35,546 nt of DNA from Paenibacillus cisolokensis (lineage in GTDB: Bacteria > Bacillota > Bacilli > Paenibacillales > Paenibacillaceae): assembly GCF_018403665.1 (NCBI RefSeq), contig NZ_BOVJ01000060.1:1-35546 (forward strand). The letters run 5' to 3'. This document shows, one piece after another, positions 25,849 through 33,243 of this stretch. Within the stretch, counting starts at the first letter, position 1, and each line of letters begins with the position of its first letter. The translations under genes were made by a program, and so were the position numbers. The notes below the pieces were generated by a model. The model had not been told where the DNA came from. It was given only the letters and a program-made list of their open reading frames with translations, and searched no databases.

Positions 25849-27114
25849 TCACCTTTCCGTGTCTCCGATTGTTTGCGTCGTATGCGAATGAAAGTACCGC
25901 GCGACTTTGCCGATGCCGGCGGCGATTTCGTCCACGTCGAGGTCGGAATAAAATTCGCTGATCGCGATCCGTACCGCCGTCCGGAGAATCGCCTCCGCAT
26001 TCGGGCATAGCCCTCTTTCGTACGTTATCCCGGTAATATCGAACGGGAAATGCGTCCCAGCATAGGCTTCCCGCCGTTGAAACAGCGGCTGCATATACAC
26101 GACGTCCGGAATGTAGCCCGGCACGTTCGGTATGCCTTCCGCCGCCAGCGCCTCGCTGAAAACCTCGCGGGGCGCTCCCAGTTCCCGTTCGTCCACGCGC
26201 AGCATATAAAACCAGTACGTGCACTCGTTTCCTACCTCGACGTGGTGCGGCTTAATGCCGGGCAAATCCGAAATAGCCGCGGTCAGCCGGTCTCCGTGCT
26301 TCCTGCGCGCCGCGCAAATGTCGGGGAGCTTCCGCAGCTGGGCGATGCCGACGGCCCCCTGCAGCTCGGTCATCCTGTAGTTGGGCGCAAGGCCGTGAAG
26401 CTCCCGGACGACTTCGCCGCCGAACCGGCGGTAATTTTTGTCCGCAAAGGCATGGACCGCATAGTAATCCGATTCGCTGCCGGAATTGACCGTTACGATG
26501 CCGCCGTCGCCGGTCGATATATGCTTGAAGTCGTTTGTGCTGAAGCAGCCGTAATGACCGATCGTACCGACGAGTCTCCCCTTGTAACGGGTCAGATAGC
26601 TTTGCGCGCAGTCTTCGATGACGGTGAGCCCGTGCTTCCGCGCGGTCGCCATAATCGGGTCCATATCGCACGGATTGCCCGCCAGATGGACCGCGACGAT
26701 CGCTTTCGTCCGGGGCGTAATGCGCGACTCGATCGATGCCGGATCGAGGTTGTACGTATGCGGGTCCAAATCCGCGAACACCGGAATGGCGTTCTGGTAC
26801 AAAATGCCGATCAGCGTTCCCTGGTCCGTAATCGGACTCGTAATGACCTCGTCGCCCACGCTGACGCCCGCCGCGCCAAGCGCCACGTGAATGGCGGCGG
26901 TGCCGGACGAGGTGGCGACGCTGTATTGGACCCCGTACAAATCGTTAAACCGGTCGAGAAACGTCTTCACCTTGGTGCCGAAATGATAGAACAGCGTATT
27001 CTGTTCAAGCGCCTCAGCCAGCTCCTTCAGTTCTTCCTCGCCGAACCGCTTGCCCGTTCCGAACGGCACCGTCTTGCTTTTCGGACCGCCGTGGATCGCC
27101 AATTTGTCACTCAT
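25849..27114 (-). CDS. DegT/DnrJ/EryC1/StrS-family PLP aminotransferase (copy 2)
   Basis: The 421 residues start at the ATG 27112-27114, preceded by GGGGAGGAA; the longer open frame upstream runs through the neighbouring gene and is rejected. The start MSDKLAIHGGPKSK is typical of the StrS branch. VIEDCAQS holds the PLP-ring aspartate, and FSTNDFKHISTGDGG holds Lys197, the Schiff-base residue. It shares its fold and several blocks with the copy at 17278 (NPxDMDPIMA, TIGxxGxFS), but the two have clearly diverged, so they may handle different keto sugars. It overlaps the end of the Gfo/Idh gene by eight bases and is followed by the deacetylase-like gene, forming a tight three-gene operon. Confidence 0.88.
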   Translation of the reverse strand: MSDKLAIHGGPKSKTVPFGTGKRFGEEELKELAEALEQNTLFYHFGTKVKTFLDRFNDLYGVQYSVATSSGTAAIHVALGAAGVSVGDEVITSPITDQGTLIGILYQNAIPVFADLDPHTYNLDPASIESRITPRTKAIVAVHLAGNPCDMDPIMATARKHGLTVIEDCAQSYLTRYKGRLVGTIGHYGCFSTNDFKHISTGDGGIVTVNSGSESDYYAVHAFADKNYRRFGGEVVRELHGLAPNYRMTELQGAVGIAQLRKLPDICAARRKHGDRLTAAISDLPGIKPHHVEVGNECTYWFYMLRVDERELGAPREVFSEALAAEGIPNVPGYIPDVVYMQPLFQRREAYAGTHFPFDITGITYERGLCPNAEAILRTAVRIAISEFYSDLDVDEIAAGIGKVARYFHSHTTQTIGDTER

Positions 27115-28093
27115 CGTCCATTCCTCCCCGCTGCTGGTCTTCGTTATCCTGGCCGGCAAGCCGCGCGCCGGACGCGCTCCCGCCCCATGCCATCTCGACC
27201 GGTTTCCCCGTTTCGCGGCTTTCGTTGGCCGCTTCGAGAAAACGGACGATCTCGACCGTCTCCCCGATCGCGATCGGCGGCGGACCGCCCCGGAACATGT
27301 CCATGACGCGTTCCAGCAGGCTCGCATAATAAGGTTTGTCGAACGCATATACATCGACGTACCGGGTTTCCTTCGCGCCGTGAATCAGCGCGCCGAACCG
27401 GTTGTTGCCGCTCCGGTTGCCGCGAATCGTGCCGATCCGCCCGTCCCGCCATTCGCCTGTTACCGCTTCGTGCTCCGGGCTCGTATGCGCCGTCACCCGC
27501 ACGCAGCCCGGCCCCATCGCCGCATAAAGCATTTCCGCCGCATGGATTCCGTACCAGAACAATCCCGGCTGCGTCGGCTGCAGCGCCATCGGTCCGAAGC
27601 AGTCGGCGCCGATAACGTCTCCGATTCCGTCCGGTCCGCTCTCCGCGAGCGCGCGGGTCAAACCTTCCGCGTAACGAAGCGCGGAGCAGCTCATGAGCGG
27701 AAAGCCGTACCGCTCGGACAGCCGGCGCATCCGTTCGGCATCGGATGACGACACCGCGAACGGCTTGTCGACGAATACCGGCTTCCGGTACCGCGCAATC
27801 GACTCCAGCTGCCGGAGATGAACGCGTCCGTCCGCCGATTCCAGCAATATCGCGTCGCATGCTTCCGCCACCGCTTCCGGCGAATCGACGATCCGCACGC
27901 CGTACCGGCCGGCAAGCGTTTCCGTAAATCCGGCGACGCGACTGGCGCTGAGCTCGAAATCGGGCGAGCCGCCCGGATAGGCGACCGTCACCCGTCCGCC
28001 GGGCACATGGTAAGGATGAGCGTCGTCGTGCAGCAATTCCGCAAACGCGGTCGCATGCGACGTATCGAGACCGATCATCCCGATGTTGAGCAT
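27107..28093 (-). CDS. Gfo/Idh/MocA-family oxidoreductase (copy 2)
   Basis: The protein has 328 residues and the ATG at 28091-28093 follows an AGGAAGGAG ribosome site. The nucleotide-binding segment is GMIGLDTSHA, the lysine motif FVDKP, and the active-site region WYGIHAAEMLYAA. It aligns along its length with copy 1 at 10724-11635 but has about 25 extra C-terminal residues, polar and low in complexity. The DTSH start and the altered glycine pattern set both apart from ordinary inositol dehydrogenases. Together with the DegT gene it overlaps, it could interconvert a hydroxyl, keto and amino group on a sugar or cyclitol. First gene of its operon, behind operator copy C. Confidence 0.87.
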   Translation of the reverse strand: MLNIGMIGLDTSHATAFAELLHDDAHPYHVPGGRVTVAYPGGSPDFELSASRVAGFTETLAGRYGVRIVDSPEAVAEACDAILLESADGRVHLRQLESIARYRKPVFVDKPFAVSSSDAERMRRLSERYGFPLMSCSALRYAEGLTRALAESGPDGIGDVIGADCFGPMALQPTQPGLFWYGIHAAEMLYAAMGPGCVRVTAHTSPEHEAVTGEWRDGRIGTIRGNRSGNNRFGALIHGAKETRYVDVYAFDKPYYASLLERVMDMFRGGPPPIAIGETVEIVRFLEAANESRETGKPVEMAWGGSASGARLAGQDNEDQQRGGMDDE

Positions 28094-28133
28094 GGCCGAA
28101 ACTCCTTCCTGCAGCGCAGTTTTTTAGTTACAT

Positions 28134-28152
28134 GTATCTAACCTGTATTACA
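28134..28152 (-). promoter_or_regulatory. Regulon operator, copy C (Gfo/Idh-DegT-deacetylase operon)
   Basis: The minus strand reads TGTAATACAGGTTAGATAC, matching copies A and B at 16 of 19 positions, with TGTAAT (28147-28152) as a possible -10 box. No good -35 box is visible 16-18 bases upstream. The site is about 40 bases before the start codon. Confidence 0.55.
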
Positions 28153-28224
28153 ATGTGATTATATCACGGACGAATCGGTTTGCAAATCTTTTTTGCCCGA
28201 ATTCGGCCGGATTCCCAAAACGGC

Positions 28225-28260
28225 GAACAACCCGTTTCCCTCCCGGGAAACGGGTTGTTC
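28225..28260 (-). terminator. Strong terminator of the kinase operon
   Basis: A perfect 16-base stem (28225-28240 with 28245-28260) and a 4-base loop lie about 50 bases beyond the kinase stop codon. On the minus strand a TTTT follows after GCCG. It separates the glycosidase-FAD-kinase operon from the Gfo/Idh operon. Confidence 0.75.
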
Positions 28261-28310
28261 GCGCATCTGTCAAGATCCGGCCGTATTGTCCTGGAAGCGG
28301 GTTGCCGGCC

Positions 28311-29821
28311 TCATCCGCCGCCTGCATTCTCCCATTCGCCGAATGAAGCGACCGGCAGCCGCAGCTTCTCGTACACTTGCTCGTAGAAACGGCGGTAAAA
28401 ACTGTGCCGTTCCCCGTCAGGGAGCACAATCGCGGAATCGGGCGGGCGGACGGATGCCATCGCCTCCTCGAACGATGCGTACAGGCCGGAACCGACTCCC
28501 GCCGTCAGCGCCGCTCCGAGCAGAGCGGCTTCCGGAATACCCGGCACGCGCAGTTGCAAGCCGGATACGTCGGCCTTTACCTGCAGCCAAATCCGGTTGC
28601 GCACGCCGCCTCCAACGACGCAGAGCTCGCGGATCGGGCCGCCGCTTGTCTGCTCTGCGCATCTGCGCATCGCCTCCATCTGGCAGGCATTCCCTTCCAG
28701 CACCGCCATCAGCAGATCGCCCTTCCCGTGGCGGCTTGTGAGACCGATGAACGCCGCTTTGGCCCCGGGGTCGGGCGTCGGCGCCCCGCATCCGGCCAAA
28801 TACGGATAAAACAAAATGCCGGTAGGCCGGTGTCCCCTCTCCTGCAGCAGCTCCATCATGCCGCTGTAGCTGAGGCCTTCGTCGCCGAGCAGACCGCGCA
28901 GCCATTCTACCGATCCTCCGGACGACGAATGGCCGCCCATCCAGAACATGCGGCCCGGCAGCGGATGGAGACCGAACGACAGCCCCGACGCCAGATCCCG
29001 CTCGCCGAGCGGCCGCTCTTCGAGCAGGCCGACGAGCGTCTCGGCCGTTCCCATCGAATTGTAGACGGCACCTTGCCGCAGTCCTTCCACGGCCAGCGAG
29101 GCGCAGACATGGTCATGCCCGGCGATGCACACCTGCGTATCCGGCCGCAATCCGAGCTGCGCCGCGAGTCCGGCCTGTACGCGCCCCGCCGCTTCACCGG
29201 GCTGCAGCACCGGCGGAAAAGACTGCCGGACAGGCCGAAATGGCGGATGAATGGTTCGTCCCAGCTCCGCGTGTCGATCCGGTATGCGAACGAACGGGCG
29301 GCTAGCGTCGTCTCCTCCGCGAACCGTCCGGTCAGCCGATGCGCGATATAGGCTGACACCGACAGCCAGACGCCTCCTTCGAGCGCATCCGGATGCCGCT
29401 GCGCCAGCCGGAGCAGCTTGGCCATTCCTTGCTTGAAGGAAGGGCGAAGCCCGCTCGCCCGGAACCGTTCGAGTATGTCTATCTCTTTCTCGATCCGCGC
29501 GGCCTGCGGCGCCGAGCTCCGGTCAAACCACGGCAAAACCGGCGATTTCGGGCGTCCTGTCCGCATGTCGACGACAACGCCGCTCTCCGCCATGCTCGTA
29601 ATGCCGACCGCGCGAACGCCCGCCGGTCCCGCCGCGCCGGCGACTGCCCGGATCAAACCGGCGGCTCTTGCCCACAGCTGGTCCGGATCGTAAATGGCGC
29701 AGCCGTCATCGTCCGTCCGCCGCTCGTTCGAACATGCGGCCGACGCCAGCATGACGCCGCGTTCGTCGAACAATCCGGCCTTCATATTGGTTGTGCCCGC
29801 ATCGATGGCCAGCAGCATCAT
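28311..29821 (-). CDS. FGGY-family carbohydrate kinase (one frameshift)
   Basis: About 503 residues when rebuilt, the usual FGGY length. The N-terminal phosphate loop is AIDAGTTNMKAG; the C-terminal half has CIAGHDHVCASLA, YNSMGTAETL, GGHSSSGG and VVGGGVRNRIW, the usual ATPase-fold pieces. The frame breaks at the A run 29217-29220; adding one base gives SLFPPVLQPGEAAG across the gap. Members phosphorylate xylulose, ribulose, rhamnulose, gluconate, glycerol or similar open-chain or keto sugars; this one cannot be assigned further. The start ATG has a GGGGAGGAGG ribosome site. It is the last gene of an operon with the glycosidase and the FAD protein, and would feed the product into central metabolism. 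Confidence 0.87.
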
Positions 29822-29849
29822 AACGTCCTCCTCCCCTCATGGAAGCTAA

Positions 29850-29900
29850 GCGGGCAGGCAGCGGCGATGCGAAAGCGTCGCGCTGCCGCTGGCCGCCTGC
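29850..29900 (-). other. Long GC-rich hairpin between the FAD gene and the kinase gene
   Basis: The sequence between the FAD-gene stop (29923) and the kinase start (29821) folds into a long imperfect stem: the GCGGGCAGGCAGCGGC side around 29850-29865 faces GCTGCCGCTGGCCGCCTGC ending at 29900. No T-run follows, so message processing or stabilisation is more likely than termination. Confidence 0.35.
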
Positions 29901-29922
29901 ACATCTTCGCGGCGAGCCGCCT

Positions 29923-32900
29923 CTAGCGCGGCAAGGCTTCCGCGTTCTCCTCGCGGTCGAGCTTCAGCGTCATCGGCTGCGGAAGCAGATCGGCACGGCG
30001 CTCCCGCAGCCAGCTCCTCCACCGTTCAGGCTCCGCTCCGAACGATTTTCCGCTCAGCCTGCGCAGCTCCAGCAGAGCCTGCCCGGCAAGCAGCGAGCGT
30101 ACATCTTCCAAATAGTCGATAAGCACCGCATAGCCGTCCGGACATGCGCAGCGGGCAAGCGCCCTGCCGATCGCCAGCTCCAGCATGGCACGCCGCTCGG
30201 GGAAGTAATCCGCCTGCACGCCGCGCTTGCATTGCTGGCCGCGCAGGGCGGGAAAAGCGTGCAGCCGCCGCAGAACCGGGACGGCCGCCGGCGATCCGAG
30301 CCTTTCGGCCCCTTGGCACACTGCGTCGACGTAATAGAACAAGCCTTTCCGCATATCCCTGAAATCGTCTTCTTCGGCTTTCATCAAATCGACGACGCGC
30401 TCCCAGACGGGGATCGCCCGCTCGTCGCGCGTCTGGGCGAGCGAATAAAGCAGATAAGCGGCATCCGGCATGGCACCGTGGTCCGGCGGCAGCTGAACAT
30501 ACAGCATGTCCGCCTCACGAACCGGCAGTTCGTCCCGCCCTTCCAGTTCCCGCACAATCGCTTCCACGAGAACGGGCACGGCCGCCGGCGATTCCAGCAT
30601 CGCCAGCGCCTGTGCCGTCCGCAGCCGCTTCGTCCCTTCCGACCGTTCCAGCTGCCGCTCCAGAACCGGCACGATGCGGGGGCCGACAGAGCAGATTTCG
30701 ACGAACGGAATCCGACCCCGGTACACTTCGTTCATTCGCATGTTGGCATAATCGTACAGCGGACGGTCCGCTTCAATCGAATCCGCCAGCCGCTCCAGCT
30801 CCGCGTCGCTGTACGTTACCGGGGCCAGCGTCCGCGTCAGCGTCTCCTCCGGAAGCAACCCTTCCGAGACGAGACGGCGCTGCAAGCTGGCGACGTCAAT
30901 GGCGCGCGGCGTCGTTCCTTCGCGGACCGCCATTGCGGCGGCAAGCGCCGCAACGGCGCCGAGATTTTCCAGATCGGCCTGCATTCGGATCGCCGGCAGC
31001 GCGTCATGCGTTGCCGAAACCGCTTTGCCTGCGACCAGCAGCCCTTCCAGTCCTTGCGGCAGCATGATCCGGTACGGCACCTCGATTTCGAGGTTCGGCG
31101 GAATGAGCCCGATGTTGATCCAGTCCGCTCCGCTTACGCCTTTGACATCGTGGTTGCTGAAATGGATGTTGACGATGTCCGGCCACCGCCGCTGCAGCAG
31201 CTGGTCGGTCAGCCGCATGACGACATCGCCGAGCACGTGACGGCTCTCGCGCGGCGCCACGTAGATGCCGTGATCGTGGCAATCCGGACCGCGCCGGCGG
31301 CCCGCCCGAATCGCCCGCGTATAATCCCGAATATCCGAAACGTTGACCATGCTCGTAAAATTGTTCCGGATTTTCGCCGGCTCCGCAATCTGGGCCAGCG
31401 AATACCACATAACCGTATGGTCCCGCTCGGAGCCGTAGACGAACGGCGCCCCGGCGAACGCCGCCAGATCGCCGTCCCCCGTCGCGTCGATAACCGCATC
31501 CGCCGTTACGGCGAGTGGCCCCCACCGGGTGGCCGCCGCCGCTCCGCAAACCCGGTCGCCCGCCGTGACGGCGCCGAAGGTGACCGCGCCCAGCACCGTC
31601 TCGACGCCTGCCCGTTCCGCTTCATTCAGCAGCGCGTAGGCTTTCGCTTCAATATTCCATTTATGTCCTTTGTAGCGGATCGCCTGCTGCACCTTCTTGA
31701 CTGCGTCGTGAATAGTGGCGGCGAAGCCGGTCCGGCGGCCGAACCAGTAGCTGTCCACGCCGCCGTACGTCCCGGTGCCGCCGAGCCCCGGATTGAGATC
31801 GATCAGCACCGTATCCATTCCTTCCCGCGCGGCGGTAATGGAAGCGCTGGCCCCGCTGGAGCCGCCGCCGGCCACAAGCACGGACGCCCGCCGGGCGACC
31901 GGCAGCGCCGTCTCCGGGAGACGGACGGTTCGAGCCGGACGGTCATGCGTGCCGGGCGGAATGCGGACTTCGGCCGACGCGGCAGCGGCAGCGGAAGGCG
32001 CCGCAGCGAATGCGGCGGATGCGACGGACGGATGCGACGGCCAGGCCGATTGCCGGATCGTCCCGGACGTTTCGGCGAGGATCGACCGGGCGAGCCGCTC
32101 GCCGGCGCGCGCAGCTTCGGCAGCGTCCAGCGGCAGACAGCCCGCGCGATCCCCGGAACCGGACAGAAGGTGAAGCCCTTCCGGAAGGTCGGGGATACCG
32201 CCGGACGGCATATCGGGCATGGCATACGGCGCGGCGGCAAACAGGTCGGCGGCCGTTCCGGACAATGGCAGCGGGCCGTACAGCTCATGCGAGGAAGCGC
32301 TCCAGACCGCGCGACCGAATGCCGGCACCTCGTTCGCCAAATATTCGGCGAGCCGCACGCTCCTGTGCCTGGCCTCGCTCTCGCGAAAGCGGTCGGCCTC
32401 AAGGCTGCAGGCCGCGGGCAGCACAAGCGCCAGCTCCGCGTAGACGTGACCGGCGCCGCGGCAACCGGGCCGCAGCCGGATAGCCCCGCCCGCAAGCGAA
32501 AGACGCTCCGGCACCGGCAGCAGGCCGAAAGGCACGGCGCCGACGCCCGTCCATTCGAGCGTGCGCCGGTACAGCGCGGTGGCGGCCGCCGCAGGCGCAG
32601 CGCCCGGCCAGCCGCACAGCCGGGCGGCGAGCCTTGTCTCGGTCGCGTCGGCAACCGCGGCGCAGCGGACGACCTGCCGCCCCGCCTTGTTGGCGATGAC
32701 GACGCCGGCGATGCAGCCGCCGTCAAGAACGATATCGATCGGCATGGAAGCATAGAGCCAATCGATACCGGCCGCTTCCAGCGCGTCTTCCAGACACAGC
32801 TTCAGCCGATCCGGATGGAGCGGCGTCTCGCCGCCGGAAGCAAGCGGCGCATCCGCCGTCCGGTTCGCCGGCGCGTTCGCCGCGTCTTTCATACGCGAAA

Positions 32901-33198
32901 CGTTCGCCGCGTCCGGCACGTTCATCGCTCCCGTGGCCGCACCGCCACGACCGAAGCCGGCTCTTTCCCTTACGGTCCGGACCAGCGCAGGCTCGTCCGC
33001 CTCGGCGGTCCCGAGCCAGGGCCGGAGCGTCGCCGTCAGCTCCCGGCCCGGATAAGTCCGCGGCTCGATAACGGCGACCGAACGGTCGCATTCGGCCAGC
33101 GCCAACGCACAGGCGATGCCGGCGAACGAGGCGCCGATGACGGCGACGTCCGCCTCGGCAATGACCGGCACATCACCTGCCGGAATTCGAATGGTCAT
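29923..33198 (-). CDS. Tandem FAD-dependent oxidoreductase with helical-repeat C-terminal domain
   Basis: An intact protein of 1,091 residues. It has two FAD-binding Rossmann starts: DVAVIGASFAGIACALALAE (17-36) and SVLVAGGGSSGASASITAA (439-457), each followed by its own oxidoreductase-like region. The second has a GGTGTYGG loop, GDGDLAAFAGAPFVYG, and LLVAGKAVSATHDALPAIRMQ (as pieces), the profile of the FAD_oxidored family that often acts on sugars or polyols. An Ala-rich linker (about 390-412) joins the halves. From about residue 860 helical repeats resembling HEAT repeats follow (AQALAMLESPAAVPVLVEAI). No signal peptide. It lies between the glycosidase and kinase genes, with AAGGAGGGG before the ATG. 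The first half seems more degenerate. The substrate is unknown. Confidence 0.8.
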   Translation of the reverse strand: MTIRIPAGDVPVIAEADVAVIGASFAGIACALALAECDRSVAVIEPRTYPGRELTATLRPWLGTAEADEPALVRTVRERAGFGRGGAATGAMNVPDAANVSRMKDAANAPANRTADAPLASGGETPLHPDRLKLCLEDALEAAGIDWLYASMPIDIVLDGGCIAGVVIANKAGRQVVRCAAVADATETRLAARLCGWPGAAPAAAATALYRRTLEWTGVGAVPFGLLPVPERLSLAGGAIRLRPGCRGAGHVYAELALVLPAACSLEADRFRESEARHRSVRLAEYLANEVPAFGRAVWSASSHELYGPLPLSGTAADLFAAAPYAMPDMPSGGIPDLPEGLHLLSGSGDRAGCLPLDAAEAARAGERLARSILAETSGTIRQSAWPSHPSVASAAFAAAPSAAAAASAEVRIPPGTHDRPARTVRLPETALPVARRASVLVAGGGSSGASASITAAREGMDTVLIDLNPGLGGTGTYGGVDSYWFGRRTGFAATIHDAVKKVQQAIRYKGHKWNIEAKAYALLNEAERAGVETVLGAVTFGAVTAGDRVCGAAAATRWGPLAVTADAVIDATGDGDLAAFAGAPFVYGSERDHTVMWYSLAQIAEPAKIRNNFTSMVNVSDIRDYTRAIRAGRRRGPDCHDHGIYVAPRESRHVLGDVVMRLTDQLLQRRWPDIVNIHFSNHDVKGVSGADWINIGLIPPNLEIEVPYRIMLPQGLEGLLVAGKAVSATHDALPAIRMQADLENLGAVAALAAAMAVREGTTPRAIDVASLQRRLVSEGLLPEETLTRTLAPVTYSDAELERLADSIEADRPLYDYANMRMNEVYRGRIPFVEICSVGPRIVPVLERQLERSEGTKRLRTAQALAMLESPAAVPVLVEAIVRELEGRDELPVREADMLYVQLPPDHGAMPDAAYLLYSLAQTRDERAIPVWERVVDLMKAEEDDFRDMRKGLFYYVDAVCQGAERLGSPAAVPVLRRLHAFPALRGQQCKRGVQADYFPERRAMLELAIGRALARCACPDGYAVLIDYLEDVRSLLAGQALLELRRLSGKSFGAEPERWRSWLRERRADLLPQPMTLKLDREENAEALPR

Positions 33199-33218
33199 CG
33201 TCAGGCCCCTCCTTGCTT

Positions 33219-33234
33219 GTCTGTCGCAACAGAC
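33219..33234 (-). other. Short hairpin between glycosidase and FAD genes
   Basis: GTCTGT (33219-33224) and ACAGAC (33229-33234) form a perfect 6-base stem with loop CGCA in the 45-base gap. It lies just upstream of the FAD-gene ribosome site, so it may affect translation. Confidence 0.35.
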
Positions 33235-33243
33235 GCGCTGTCA

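Noticed and set aside
24148..27306. Plus-strand frames opposite the deacetylase and DegT genes
   Set aside because: Same shadow effect; arginine-rich, no recognisable motifs and no start signals.
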